DNA from: [Clostridium] celerecrescens 18A
GTDB lineage: Bacteria; Bacillota; Clostridia; Lachnospirales; Lachnospiraceae
DNA: 64,000 bases
Direction of reading: 5' to 3'
Assembly (NCBI RefSeq): GCF_002797975.1
Contig: NZ_PGET01000001.1
Location: forward strand, 3,162,001 to 3,226,000
The position numbers were made by a program, and so were the translations under genes. The notes under the pieces were generated by a model. The model was not told where the DNA came from. It saw nothing but the letters and a program-made list of their open reading frames with translations, and did not search any database. Positions 7,714-17,316 of this stretch are shown one piece after another (the first letter of the stretch is position 1; each line of letters starts with the position of its first letter).

Positions 7714-8681
7714 ATTTTGACCTCCCCGGCTTTATGGCAGGCCACATAATGATTCTCACCTATCTGAAACATCTGCGGCGCATGTTCTGAACATCGGCCC
7801 GAGGCTTTCCCGCACCGTTCATGGAACGGACAGCCTGAGGGAAGATTTTCCGGATTTGCTACTGTTCCGGGAATAGAGGCAAGCCTTTCCCTTGGCCCCG
7901 TAAGCCTGGGGATGGAACCGAACAAGCCAATGGTATAGGGATGAGAGGGACTGCTGAATACCTCTTCCACAGAGCCATACTCCACGATGATCCCCGCATA
8001 CATGACAGCAACATTGTTGCAGATCTCCGCTATAATGCCCAGGTTATGGGTAATCATCAGCAGAGAGCTGTCATACTTGACTAATAGCTCTTTGATCAGC
8101 TCCAATATCTGGGCCTGTATGGTAACGTCCAAAGCTGTGGTGGGCTCATCTGCGATCAAAAGGGAGGGGTTGCAGGCCAGGGCGGCGGCGATGCCGACTC
8201 TCTGTCTCATGCCTCCGGAAAACTGGTGGGGGAAATCATTCACCCGGTATTTGGCTATTCCCACCACTTCCAACAGCTTGCCGGCCTCATTCACGGCCTC
8301 CTTTTTGCTTAAATTCTTATGCTTCTGCAAAACCATGCCGATCTGTTCCCCTACCGTAAATACTGGGTTTAAAGACGTCAGAGGATTCTGGAATATCATG
8401 GCTACCTTATCGCCTCTCATGTTCATCAGCTCTTTTTGAGACATTTTGAATACGGATTTTCCCTCATACAGAATATCTCCGCCAGTCACCTTTCCGGCAG
8501 GCTGGGGAATTAAATTAAGCATTCCCAGGGCCGTGGTCGTCTTACCGGCGCCTGATTCTCCAACCAGTCCAAGTGCTTCTCCTCTGCCTATTGTAAGATT
8601 AACCCCGTTAAGAGCATATGCTACGGCACGACCCGTCTCAAATTTTACTGAGAAATCTTTAATCTCAATTAATTTTTCCAT
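7710..8681 (-). CDS. Peptide-type ABC transporter ATPase (DppD/OppD-like)
   Basis: 323 aa. Walker A GESGAGKTT, signature FSGGMRQRV, Walker [12 protein letters not shown] and the H-loop ITHNLG are all intact. The oligopeptide ATPase C-terminal domain has cysteines in GCPFHERCGKASGRC. It pairs with the DppF-like protein, whose own signature motif is altered, so the dimer may have one weaker ATP site. The gap to the upstream permease gene is about 20 bp. Confidence 0.9.
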   Translation of the reverse strand: MEKLIEIKDFSVKFETGRAVAYALNGVNLTIGRGEALGLVGESGAGKTTTALGMLNLIPQPAGKVTGGDILYEGKSVFKMSQKELMNMRGDKVAMIFQNPLTSLNPVFTVGEQIGMVLQKHKNLSKKEAVNEAGKLLEVVGIAKYRVNDFPHQFSGGMRQRVGIAAALACNPSLLIADEPTTALDVTIQAQILELIKELLVKYDSSLLMITHNLGIIAEICNNVAVMYAGIIVEYGSVEEVFSSPSHPYTIGLFGSIPRLTGPRERLASIPGTVANPENLPSGCPFHERCGKASGRCSEHAPQMFQIGENHYVACHKAGEVKI

Positions 8682-8701
8682 CTGGATTCTCCCTTTCGTG
8701 G

Positions 8702-9556
8702 TTAATTCTTATTCTTCGGATCCAGTACGTCACGCACACCGTCACCTAAAAAGTTAAATGCCAGCACTGCGATCATAAGCGCTGCCCCAGGTGCTACGAC
8801 GACCCACGGAGCTGTTGCCAGATACTCTCTGCCGTCTGCGATCATAACTCCCCAGGAAGGGGCGGGAGCCGGGACTCCAAGTCCCAGGAAGCTTAAAGAG
8901 GACTCCGTAAGGATGGTGCGGCCAAATTCCTGGCTCATGACAATGATAAGCTGTGTCAGTACATTGGGAAGGATCTGGGTAAACATGATCCTCTTCTTGG
9001 AGGAGCCTAAAACCTGGGAAGCGTGAATGTACTCCATATTCCGGATTCCCATAACATTGCTCCGCACCACTCGGGCATACTGCACCCATCTTGTAAATAC
9101 CAGAACCAGGATCAGATTGCTGGTGCTGTTTCCCAATACAGCCATAACTGCAACTGCCAGAATCATGGGAGGAATGGACACCTGAATATCGCTGAATCTC
9201 ATGATGACTGTATCAATAATCCCACCGAAAAAACCGGATATGATTCCAAGGATGGTACCGATAATGGCCGTGGTAATAACCACGGAAAAGGAGATCCATA
9301 ACGAAACCCTGCTGCCAACCATCAGTCTGGATAAAATATCCTGCCCCAGAGGATCTGTTCCCAGAATGTAACCGCTCCAGCCCTTTGAGAGACCATCAGG
9401 CATCTTTAACCGGAGCGTCAGATCCGAGGCTATGGGGTTATGGGGCGCTGCCCAGGGAGAGATCAGTGATACGAAAATAATAAAGGAAACCAATACCGCT
9501 CCTATGACGAAAAAGTTGCTTTTCCGCATTCTTCTGAATAATTCTTGTCTGCTCAT
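8702..9556 (-). CDS. Peptide-type ABC transporter permease (DppC-like)
   Basis: 284 aa. An N-terminal transmembrane segment (FFVIGAVLVSFIIFVSLISP) is followed by an extracytoplasmic region with GTDPLGQDILSRL, typical of OppC/DppC, and about five more membrane segments. The ATPase-coupling EAA loop lies near VLGSSKKRIMFTQILPNV. It lies 12 bp downstream of the DppB-like gene. Confidence 0.9.
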   Translation of the reverse strand: MSRQELFRRMRKSNFFVIGAVLVSFIIFVSLISPWAAPHNPIASDLTLRLKMPDGLSKGWSGYILGTDPLGQDILSRLMVGSRVSLWISFSVVITTAIIGTILGIISGFFGGIIDTVIMRFSDIQVSIPPMILAVAVMAVLGNSTSNLILVLVFTRWVQYARVVRSNVMGIRNMEYIHASQVLGSSKKRIMFTQILPNVLTQLIIVMSQEFGRTILTESSLSFLGLGVPAPAPSWGVMIADGREYLATAPWVVVAPGAALMIAVLAFNFLGDGVRDVLDPKNKN

Positions 9557-9567
9557 TCAAATCCCCC

Positions 9568-10506
9568 TTAGTTAAAGTCCATGCGCGGATCAACAATGGT
9601 ATAGATAATATCTACCAGCAGGTTGACCAGTACAAAACACGCAGATATTACCAAAAGAACGGACTGCACCAACGGGAAATCCCGAAGCCCAATGGCCTGG
9701 ACCGTCAGAGTGCCAATTCCCGGCCAGCCAAATATCTGTTCCGTGACAACAGCTCCGCCCAGGAATGTGCCGACCTGCAGGCCCACAACCGTAATAACCG
9801 GCAGAATTGCATTTCTTAAGGCATACTTCATGGTAATTTCCCGGTTGCTTATCCCCTTTGCAAAGGTTGCGGTAATGTAATCCTCCTGGAGCACGTCCAC
9901 CATGCCGGACCGCAGCATACGGGTGATGAGGGCAGCCATCTGCATGGCTAAGGAAGTAGCCGGCATGATGACAAATGCAAAGCCTCCGTATCCCATGGCC
10001 GGCAGCCAGCCAAGCTTAACCGCAAAAAACAGGATAAAGATAAGCCCTAAAACAACACCTGATATAGACTGCCCGAGAAGGGCAAATATCATGGCAAACA
10101 AATCTATGACAGACCCCCTCTTCACCCCCGCGATAATCCCCATGGGTATGCTGATGAGAAGGGCGATTCCCATGGCTACCAGTGTTAAGTACGCGGTAGC
10201 CGGCAATCTCTGAAAGATCAGCGTGGAATTCGGCATTTTATAAAATAAGGAATTCCCAAGATCTCCCCTGACAACTCCTGTTATGTAGCTGAAATACTGT
10301 ACAGTCAGAGGCTTGTCCAGTCCCATTTCTATTTCTTTTTCTCTGATCTGCTCCTCTGTGGCATCATCGGAAAGCATCAGACGGGCCGGGGAACCTGGTG
10401 TAAGCTTTAAAAGCCCAAAGGTTAAAATGGATACTCCAAACAGGACAAAAACCGTATATCCCAAACGTTTCATGATAAATTTAAGCAAAACTGTATCCCC
10501 TTTCAA
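9568..10506 (-). CDS. Peptide-type ABC transporter permease (DppB-like)
   Basis: 312 aa. The start MLKFIMKRLG-like segment (residues about 7-16), the pattern LTPGSPARLML and the C-terminal ending DIIYTIVDPRMDFN are DppB/OppB family hallmarks. About six membrane helices. An alternative start a few codons in is possible. It follows the binding-protein gene by 18 bp with no terminator between them. Confidence 0.9.
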   Translation of the reverse strand: MKGDTVLLKFIMKRLGYTVFVLFGVSILTFGLLKLTPGSPARLMLSDDATEEQIREKEIEMGLDKPLTVQYFSYITGVVRGDLGNSLFYKMPNSTLIFQRLPATAYLTLVAMGIALLISIPMGIIAGVKRGSVIDLFAMIFALLGQSISGVVLGLIFILFFAVKLGWLPAMGYGGFAFVIMPATSLAMQMAALITRMLRSGMVDVLQEDYITATFAKGISNREITMKYALRNAILPVITVVGLQVGTFLGGAVVTEQIFGWPGIGTLTVQAIGLRDFPLVQSVLLVISACFVLVNLLVDIIYTIVDPRMDFN

Positions 10507-10524
10507 GATGTATTCCCTTAGTCA

Positions 10525-12111
10525 TTAGTTTGCGGATTTTGATATTCTGGAATAATCAAATACATTGTCGATCCTCAGTCTTAAGCCTGTAATGCCTTCC
10601 CGGTAGGCGAGAGTCGTCACCTGCTGGTAAAGAGCCAGATGAGGCGCTGCCTCCGCCCATTCGATAGCAAATACTTCTTTTAAGAGCTGCTCACGCTTTA
10701 CAGGATCGCTTTCCTGCTTCTGTTCCAGAATCTTTGTATTCATCTCATCATTGACATATCCTGACTTATGGGCATCGTTTAACCATCTCTGGGTGATTAC
10801 GGAATCCGGGTCGCCTGCCGGAAATGGATATCTCTGAATGTATAAATCATAATTTCCTGCAGCACGTCGTTCCTGGAAGGCCGCATTTTCCATGATCTCT
10901 AGATTCACCTTAAATCCTGCTTCTGAAAGCATTGCCAAAACTGCCTGTGCTACCTCTTTATTTCTGGCGAATACGCCGGTAGGTGCGATGAAGGATATTT
11001 CTTCTCCTGCATAAGCGGTTTTAGAAAGCAGGTCTTTTGCCATAGCTACATTGTATTCCGGAACTTTGGCGTTTTCCTTATCATAGCCAAGGACTCCCTC
11101 AGGGCTGGGCCAGTCGCTTGCCGCTCCGCCTCCTGCAATGGACTGCACGAGAAGCTCTCTGTTTAACGCGTGATTTACTGCCTGTCTGGCATTTAAGTCC
11201 TCAAAGATCCGCCCGTCTGTACAGCGGAATCCCAGATGAACGATGGCAGAGCCTAAAATCTTTTCCACCTTTACCCCTTTTACGCTTGACAGCATGTCCG
11301 CCTGTTCCACCGGCACTGCATCGATCATATCTAAGTCGCCTGTCTGAATGCCGGAAACACGTGTGGTATCTTCAATGACCGGACGGTATATGATCCTGTC
11401 AACGTTGCTCTTGTCATCGCCCCAATCCCAGTAATCCTCGTTGCGGACAAATTCTGCATCCTGTCCTGGCGTCCATTTGTCAGCGATCCAGGGTCCGGTT
11501 CCAATGGGCTTGTTTGACTCGTTAAACTCAAACAGGGCATCCCCTTTTTCTTCCAGTGCCTTAGGCGGAAGCATGGGAGTGTCGATTAACTGGTTCAGCA
11601 GAGCACCCCAGGGTTCTTTCAGCCTGATTACAGCCGTATAAGTATCCTTGGCTTCCACACCTTCCAGAGAAGGCCAGAATGCCGCCTGGACCAGGGTAGG
11701 ATTGTCGATCATCCGCTTTAAGGTCGCTACTACCGAATCCGCATTGAACTCTTCTCCGTTGTGGAATTTAACTCCTTCCCTCAGTTTAAAGGTCCACTCA
11801 AGCCCATCCCCGGATACGCTCCATTCGGTGGCCAGTTCCGGCTGTATGGAGTTATTCTCCCCGTAAGGATTCACAAGGGTGTTGTAGGTAAGTTTGGAAA
11901 GCATATAGGCATTGGTTTTGTTCTCATTCAGCGGATCCCACTGAGTGATGTTATTTGGCCCTGCAAAAACAAACCTGTTTTCTGCGGCTGCCTTCTGGGG
12001 GCTATTGGTCCCGCTGGCAGCGGCACCTCCTCCCGTGCAGCCGCTCATCAGTGCCATACTTAAGCAGAGCGCCATACAAAGTGCCTGTTTTTTCAAATTC
12101 CTTTTTTTCAT
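10525..12111 (-). CDS. Peptide-type ABC solute-binding lipoprotein (DppA/OppA family)
   Basis: 528 aa from the ATG at 12111, chosen because GGAGGGG lies about 6 bp before it; an upstream ATG overlaps that ribosome site. Lipoprotein signal with lipobox LMSGC. Family 5 binding protein features include WTFKLREGVKFHNGEEF and a C-terminal domain with LPKEVFAIEWAEAAPHL-like sequence. It lies only 30 bp downstream of the glucarate dehydratase paralogue and shares its promoter, the main reason to suspect an aldarate or aldarate conjugate as substrate. Classical peptide binding cannot be excluded. Confidence 0.88.
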   Translation of the reverse strand: MKKRNLKKQALCMALCLSMALMSGCTGGGAAASGTNSPQKAAAENRFVFAGPNNITQWDPLNENKTNAYMLSKLTYNTLVNPYGENNSIQPELATEWSVSGDGLEWTFKLREGVKFHNGEEFNADSVVATLKRMIDNPTLVQAAFWPSLEGVEAKDTYTAVIRLKEPWGALLNQLIDTPMLPPKALEEKGDALFEFNESNKPIGTGPWIADKWTPGQDAEFVRNEDYWDWGDDKSNVDRIIYRPVIEDTTRVSGIQTGDLDMIDAVPVEQADMLSSVKGVKVEKILGSAIVHLGFRCTDGRIFEDLNARQAVNHALNRELLVQSIAGGGAASDWPSPEGVLGYDKENAKVPEYNVAMAKDLLSKTAYAGEEISFIAPTGVFARNKEVAQAVLAMLSEAGFKVNLEIMENAAFQERRAAGNYDLYIQRYPFPAGDPDSVITQRWLNDAHKSGYVNDEMNTKILEQKQESDPVKREQLLKEVFAIEWAEAAPHLALYQQVTTLAYREGITGLRLRIDNVFDYSRISKSAN

Positions 12112-12141
12112 AAAATACCCCTCCATTTAATATGTATTTTT

Positions 12142-13500
12142 TTACCTTACCAGTGCAGGACTTTTGCAGTCATACTTCCAGCCAGGTATGAGATACTGCA
12201 TTGCCATGGTGTCATCCCTGTCATGACAGGGAAGGCTGTTATACAGATCATTGGCCTCCATGACCCGTTTCATATTCAGGCTGACTCCCAGGCCCGGCTT
12301 CTGGGGAACCTGTAAATATCCGCCCTTAATGACCGGTGTATCCTCCAGCAGATTCTGTCCATCCTGCCAGATCCAGTGGGAGTCAAGTGCCGTAGGATTT
12401 CCAGGTGCTGCCGCTGCCGTATGGGCAAAGGCTGCCAGTGTGATATCAAAGTGGTTGTTGGAATGGCTGCCCCAGGTCATGCCCCAGTCATTTAAGATCT
12501 GGGCCATCCGGACGCTCCCTCCAAATCCCCAGAAATGAGGATCTGCCAGTACGATATCCACAGATTTTAAGGCAGCAGAATGGTAAAACTGCCTCCAGTC
12601 CGTCGCAATCATGTTGGTGGCTACCGGGAGGTTTACCGCATTTTTAAATTCCGCCATCACTTCCCTGCCGGAATATCCGGATTCCGGACCGCAGGGATCT
12701 TCTATGTAGGTCAGGATTCCTTCCATGGGCTTGCAGATTTTAATGGCTTCCTCAAGAGTCCATGCTCCATTAGGATCTATGTTGATCCGCCCTTTTGGAA
12801 AAGACTTTTTAAGGGCACGGATTGCTTCCATCTCCTCTTCTCCTGTAAAAACACCCCCTTTTAGCTTGAAATTTCCAAATCCATACTTTTCATGGAGCAC
12901 CTGGGCCTGCTCCACGATCCGCTCCGGTGTCAGCATCTCCTGGCGGCGAAGCTTAAACCAGGGATCACTGCTGCCCCTTTCATCCAGATAATCAAGATCT
13001 TTACATGCCTTTTCTTTCTCACTGACATAGAACAGATAGCCCAGGGTTTCTACCTCATCCCTCTGCTTTCCCTCCCCCAGCAGCTCGCACATGGGAAGTC
13101 CCAAGTGTTTTCCAAGCAGATCCAAAAGCGCACACTCAATGGCCCATTCCGCCTTTACTACAAATTTCAGCTTACTGATATCCAAGGTCTGTATTCCTTC
13201 TCCATCATCCTCCTTTGCCCGGCTGGCAGCCTTATGGATGCTGTTTAATATTGTCCGGTATTTTCCGATTGGCTGGCCCAACACCAGAGGAATGCAGCTT
13301 TTCAATGCTTCACAGGTGTAATCTCCCCCATGGATCTCACCGATTCCCGTATGTCCGGCACTGTCCTTTAAGATCACCAGGTTTCTGGTAAACCAGGGAG
13401 CATGGGCTCCGCTTAACGTCATCAGCATGCTGTCATATCCTGCAACGGGTATGACCTGCATCTGTGTTACCACTGGTGTGCCTTTTTGTTCTATATCCAT
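12142..13500 (-). CDS. Glucarate dehydratase paralogue (GudX-like, enolase superfamily)
   Basis: 452 aa. The enolase-superfamily active site is complete: KLKGG (general base Lys pair), DPNGAW, EDPCG and NMIATDW (metal ligands), and HSNNHFD (catalytic His). It resembles GudD along its length but differs in the 160-185 region from the second copy at 13639. In E. coli a similar pair exists (GudD and GudX). It would dehydrate D-glucarate or L-idarate to 5-keto-4-deoxyglucarate. It has its own promoter (13562-13591) and leads the ABC transporter operon, linking substrate uptake to the first catabolic step. Exact substrate is inferred. Confidence 0.85.
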   Translation of the reverse strand: MDIEQKGTPVVTQMQVIPVAGYDSMLMTLSGAHAPWFTRNLVILKDSAGHTGIGEIHGGDYTCEALKSCIPLVLGQPIGKYRTILNSIHKAASRAKEDDGEGIQTLDISKLKFVVKAEWAIECALLDLLGKHLGLPMCELLGEGKQRDEVETLGYLFYVSEKEKACKDLDYLDERGSSDPWFKLRRQEMLTPERIVEQAQVLHEKYGFGNFKLKGGVFTGEEEMEAIRALKKSFPKGRINIDPNGAWTLEEAIKICKPMEGILTYIEDPCGPESGYSGREVMAEFKNAVNLPVATNMIATDWRQFYHSAALKSVDIVLADPHFWGFGGSVRMAQILNDWGMTWGSHSNNHFDITLAAFAHTAAAAPGNPTALDSHWIWQDGQNLLEDTPVIKGGYLQVPQKPGLGVSLNMKRVMEANDLYNSLPCHDRDDTMAMQYLIPGWKYDCKSPALVR

Positions 13501-13550
13501 TCAATCCCTCCGTTTGGCTATATTGTTCATTTTTATTCTCAACTAGCCCA

Positions 13551-13591
13551 TTGATATATGCATTATATCAACGAAAACTCGATACATCCAA
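13551..13591 (-). promoter_or_regulatory. Promoter of the dehydratase-ABC operon with an overlapping dyad
   Basis: On the minus strand TTGGAT (13586-13591), 18 bp, TATAAT (13562-13567). A dyad TTGATAT-N7-ATATCAA spans 13551-13571 and covers the -10 box, a natural place for a repressor. No sigma-54 (-24/-12) pattern was seen here, which matters because the neighbouring regulators belong to a sigma-54 activator family. Confidence 0.55.
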
Positions 13592-13638
13592 TTGCTAATA
13601 CCGATTGTATCATAAGAATTTTTCATGCCTGGATTCCA

Positions 13639-14967
13639 TTACCGGACCAGGCAGGGCCTTTTCGGATCAAATTTCCAGCCGGGTATCAAATACTGCATGA
13701 CCACGGAATCGTCTCTTCCGCCCAGGCAGTGATCCAGATATAGCTGATGGGCTTTTTTCACCTGTTCCATATCAACCTCCACGCCAAGGCCCGGCTTCCC
13801 AGGAACCTCAATGCAGCCATCTTTGATGCACAGGGGTTCTTTTGTCAGCCGTTCCAGTCCCTCCTGCCAGATCCAGTGGGTATCCAGGGCATTGTAGTTT
13901 CCCGGTACCGCCGCACCCACATGAGTGAACATTGCCAAAGAAATATCAAAGTGGTTATTGGAATGCGATCCCCAGGTATAGCCAAAGTCATGGCACATCT
14001 GGGCCACACGCACAGAGCCGCTCATGGTCCAGAAATGGGGGTCCGCAAGAATGATATCAACCGCCTGGCATTCCAGGGCATGGCCCACTTCGCGCCAGTC
14101 TGTTGCAATCATGTTGGTGGCTGTGGGGAATCCTGTCCTGCGGCGGAATTCACTGACGATCTCTCTGCCTGAGTATCCGCCTTCCGATCCGCACGGGTCC
14201 TCGCAGTAGGTCAAAATCCCCTCCATCCCTTTCACATACTCAACCGCATCCTCAAGGAGCCAGGCGCCGTTGGGATCTAAATCAATGCGGGCTTCAGGGA
14301 ATGCCCTTTTCAGTTCCCGGATCACCTCCATCTCTTCCCTTCCGGACAAAACGCCCCCTTTTAATTTAAAATCCTTAAACCCGTATTTTTCTTTGACCGC
14401 CCTGGCCGCAGCCACGATCGTTTCCCCGGTCAGGGCTTCTTCATGGCGGAGGCGGTACCACTCCCATTCAGCATCAGGTTCCGAATCATAAGGCAGGTCT
14501 GTTTTATTCCTGTCACCGACAAAGAATAAATATCCAAGCATCTCTACCTTATCCCTCTGCTTCCCGTCTCCTAAAAGTTCACACGCCGGTACTCCAAGAT
14601 ATTTACCCAGAAGATCCAGACAGGGGGCTTCAATGGCCGTCAGCACATGGACTCCTGTGCGCAAGTCAAAGGTCTGGTTTCCTCTCACATCTTCCTCCCC
14701 CCTTGATTCTAAGTGAGCTTTCACATTTAATAAAGTGCTTTTATACTCCCCTATTTTTGTCCCCTCTACAAGAGGAATACACTCTGAAAGGGCCTGGGTG
14801 ATCTTTTCACCTCCCGGCACTTCCCCCACTCCTGTCTCGCCGTTTTCCCCATGAAGGATTACGATGTTTCTGGTAAAAAACGGGGCATGGGCTCCGCTTA
14901 AATTCAGTTCCATACAATCTTTTCCGGCTACAGGATAAACTTCCATTTTTGTGATGATCGGTGTCAT
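13639..14967 (-). CDS. gudD: Glucarate dehydratase
   Basis: 442 aa, close in length and sequence to E. coli GudD (446 aa). All active-site motifs are visible: FKLKGGV, DPNGAW, EDPCG, NMIATDW and HSNNHFDIS. It converts D-glucarate to 5-keto-4-deoxy-D-glucarate in the cytoplasm. The start follows GGAGAGA. It lies between the first PrpR-like regulator, which ends in a terminator at 15103-15135, and the promoter of its paralogue's operon. There is no clear terminator after it, so readthrough into that operon is possible. Two dehydratases in tandem may widen substrate range (glucarate, idarate, galactarate). Confidence 0.9.
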   Translation of the reverse strand: MTPIITKMEVYPVAGKDCMELNLSGAHAPFFTRNIVILHGENGETGVGEVPGGEKITQALSECIPLVEGTKIGEYKSTLLNVKAHLESRGEEDVRGNQTFDLRTGVHVLTAIEAPCLDLLGKYLGVPACELLGDGKQRDKVEMLGYLFFVGDRNKTDLPYDSEPDAEWEWYRLRHEEALTGETIVAAARAVKEKYGFKDFKLKGGVLSGREEMEVIRELKRAFPEARIDLDPNGAWLLEDAVEYVKGMEGILTYCEDPCGSEGGYSGREIVSEFRRRTGFPTATNMIATDWREVGHALECQAVDIILADPHFWTMSGSVRVAQMCHDFGYTWGSHSNNHFDISLAMFTHVGAAVPGNYNALDTHWIWQEGLERLTKEPLCIKDGCIEVPGKPGLGVEVDMEQVKKAHQLYLDHCLGGRDDSVVMQYLIPGWKFDPKRPCLVR

Positions 14968-15102
14968 TCTAATCTCTCCTTTTCTTCATCCCTTTTCTGA
15001 CCTTATGGAGAATTATATTCTTATTTTAAGCAGCTATCTATTGACAGAAATACCAACCTTATTCCCTCTCTCTTGTAACCTTTATTTTTCTTTCTGATAA
15101 TG

Positions 15103-15135
15103 AAAAAGAGATTGCAAAAACATTGCAATCTCTTT
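15103..15135 (-). terminator. Intrinsic terminator of the first PrpR-like regulator gene
   Basis: AAAGAGATTGCAA and TTGCAATCTCTTT form a perfect 13-bp stem with a 5-nt loop; read on the minus strand it runs into a T-tract. Confidence 0.85.
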
Positions 15136-15158
15136 CAATAAACAAAAGTCCCTTCCTG

Positions 15159-17057
15159 TTACAGCTCATATTTACTTCCAATTCCATACCGCTTCATCTT
15201 CCGCCACAGTGTGGTGGTGCTGATCTTAAGTTCCTCCGCCACCATGGTTCTATTGCCCTGGTACCGGTCCAGGAGTCCGGCAATGCGTACTGCTTCAGGA
15301 CTCTTTAACAGCACGGGCTGAATCCTTCCGCTCTGCTCCCTGATAAGAGGGTAAAGCTCCTGTAAAAGGTTTTTTACCATCCCTTCCTCCACCCGCCTGC
15401 GGGGAGCCGTCAGAATCAGACGTTCACAAAACATCTCCAGCTGCAGCAGATTTCCTTCCCAATCATACTCTTCCATGGCCTTTAAGGCAGTCTCACTGAT
15501 TTCCACATATCTGGAATAGGCGGCATTGAACCGTTCCAGATACAGGTGGATCAGCCTGGGAATATCTTCCTTCGTCTTCCGGAGGGGAGGAAGCTCGATC
15601 TTAAGGGAAGAAAGGAGGAAATATAAATCTTCCCGGAACAGGCCATTCTTTAAAAGCATAGCCAGTTCTTCTGAAGTGGTGACCATAAGCCGTACCGGAA
15701 GGGCTCGTTTCACCATGGAATTATTACACCAGAACTGCTTATCATGGACTGCCTTATAAAGCAGATATTGTGTCTCTAAGGACAGCTTATCCACTTCCTG
15801 AAGAAGGACCGTACCATAAGAAGCTATTTCCCAGGCCCCTTTTCTGCATTCCTCTGAAACGCCAAAGATGACCTCTCTTTGCTCCTGAGGGGACAGGGAG
15901 CCGCAGTTGACATTTAAAAAAGGGCCTCCCTTTTGGGGGCTGTTATTATGAACAGCTTCTGCAAACACCTCTTTTTCTGTTCCCGTTTCTCCGCATATCA
16001 TCACCGGGCTTTTGGATATTGCATAGGATCTTGCCAGTTTCATACACCGTTTCATCTCAGGAGATTGCCGAAGGATATGGTTGAAATTACGGCTGGCTAT
16101 GTATCCGCTTGCCAGTTTGGTCTCTGCAGCCTCAGAGTCCCTGCGTTCGATCCCCCTCATCTTATGGCAGGTCAGGATTGCTCCGCTAAAATGCCCGTCA
16201 TACTGAATCGGCGCTCCCACCACCATAAGAGGCTGGTCCCCTATGGAAAAGGAGGTGGAATAAAGCTCCTCACTCCCTCTTAAGATCCCCTCGATCCCTT
16301 CTGTATCGATTCCTCTGATCACCTTATCAATGGGAAAACCCACCACCTCTGAGGCAGGCTTTCCCATCAGCTGTTCAATCACCCGGTTCACCGTCACGAT
16401 TTCTTTATAAGCATTGATTTTAATGATGCCGCTGAAAGAAGTATCAAGCAGTGTCTCGATCTGAGCCTCATTTTGCTTCTCCATTTTTGCCAGGTCTATC
16501 ATATGGATGGCCAGGCCAAGGGCACTGCGGATGGATTCTTCTCCTGTTTCAATAAACAGGCTTGGAAAGCCGATCTCAAAAGCCGTCTGATTGGCCTTCA
16601 CTCCCCCGATAATCAGATCAACCCCGTCCGCAACCGCCTGACTTACCTTCCTTCTAGTCTCCTCCAATGCCTTCAGTTCATAAAAACGGAGACCGCAGTC
16701 AAATAATTCTTCTAAGTGGTCCAGACTGTCAAACATATTCTTAAATGCAACGATCCCGATTAAGGGGTGTTCCTTTTTCAGCATCCTCTTTGCTTTTAAG
16801 ATCATCATACCAATTTCCCGGATAGTGACTGGCATTTCCACCACAGGGATGTTGGTATTCTCTTTAATAAGGGTTGCCTGAAGGCCTCTGGCAATAATTA
16901 TGCGTACTCCGGCCGCCAAAGCCTCCTGTGCCTCCACAACCGCATTTGCATTTTCCACAACCTTTAATATCTGTACCTCTATTCCCTCTTTTTTCAGTAC
17001 ATTCTCCGCAAACTCCAGGATGGTCTGCCTGGGCAGAAGAATCCCGATCTGTTCCAT
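15159..17057 (-). CDS. PrpR-type regulator with degenerate sigma-54 AAA+ domain
   Basis: 632 aa. Order: PrpR N-terminal sensor domain (1-200), PAS domain (about 205-300), AAA+ domain (about 320-545) and a Fis-type helix-turn-helix (NRTMVAEELKISTTTLWRKM). The AAA+ part is damaged relative to sigma-54 activators. Walker A reads GETGTEKE with Glu for the second Gly; the GAFTGA loop is deleted, the sequence passing from IFGVSEE to YGTVLLQEV; Walker B has Gln for Asp; and the second arginine finger is Leu. It therefore probably does not remodel sigma-54 polymerase and may act at sigma-A promoters. It lies among the aldarate genes and probably senses an aldarate or intermediate; that is inference. 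Confidence 0.8.
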   Translation of the reverse strand: MEQIGILLPRQTILEFAENVLKKEGIEVQILKVVENANAVVEAQEALAAGVRIIIARGLQATLIKENTNIPVVEMPVTIREIGMMILKAKRMLKKEHPLIGIVAFKNMFDSLDHLEELFDCGLRFYELKALEETRRKVSQAVADGVDLIIGGVKANQTAFEIGFPSLFIETGEESIRSALGLAIHMIDLAKMEKQNEAQIETLLDTSFSGIIKINAYKEIVTVNRVIEQLMGKPASEVVGFPIDKVIRGIDTEGIEGILRGSEELYSTSFSIGDQPLMVVGAPIQYDGHFSGAILTCHKMRGIERRDSEAAETKLASGYIASRNFNHILRQSPEMKRCMKLARSYAISKSPVMICGETGTEKEVFAEAVHNNSPQKGGPFLNVNCGSLSPQEQREVIFGVSEECRKGAWEIASYGTVLLQEVDKLSLETQYLLYKAVHDKQFWCNNSMVKRALPVRLMVTTSEELAMLLKNGLFREDLYFLLSSLKIELPPLRKTKEDIPRLIHLYLERFNAAYSRYVEISETALKAMEEYDWEGNLLQLEMFCERLILTAPRRRVEEGMVKNLLQELYPLIREQSGRIQPVLLKSPEAVRIAGLLDRYQGNRTMVAEELKISTTTLWRKMKRYGIGSKYEL

Positions 17058-17124
17058 AACTGTCCCCGCTTCCTATCCCCATAAAAGTCCTTTGACAGAA
17101 CTTTCACACTATGTCCAGATACAC

Positions 17125-17145
17125 TTTTCTGGCTGGCGCAGAAAA
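17125..17145. promoter_or_regulatory. Dyad upstream of the first PrpR-like regulator
   Basis: TTTTCTG-N7-CAGAAAA, perfect 7-bp arms with 7-bp spacing, about 70 bp before the regulator start. Same geometry, different sequence, as the dyad at 13551. It may be an autoregulatory site. Confidence 0.3.
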
Positions 17146-17263
17146 AACCGGTCAAGCTCCTCCCTGTCCGATTGCCGGAACCAGAGTTTTATCGGGCAAT
17201 GCCACCATTTTTTCCATTTGCCACCCCTCCAATCAAGTTATATACGCCCCTGTATGGATGTTC

Positions 17264-17299
17264 AAAACAGGCCGGCGTCTCATCAGAGCCGCCAGCCTG
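17264..17299 (-). terminator. Intrinsic terminator of the aldolase-reductase operon
   Basis: CAGGCTGGCG pairs with CGCCGGCCTG on the minus strand with one G-T pair, followed by TTTTG. Confidence 0.7.
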
Positions 17300-17316
17300 T
17301 CCGCTGATCGTATTAA

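Noticed and set aside
13501..14967. Tandem duplication by recent copying of the two dehydratase genes
   Set aside because: The proteins differ widely in the middle region and the genes differ at DNA level; they are old paralogues like GudD and GudX.
17180..17260. Sigma-54 promoter upstream of the first PrpR-like gene (TGGC and TTGCC elements)
   Set aside because: The GG and GC elements are not at the required 10-bp spacing.
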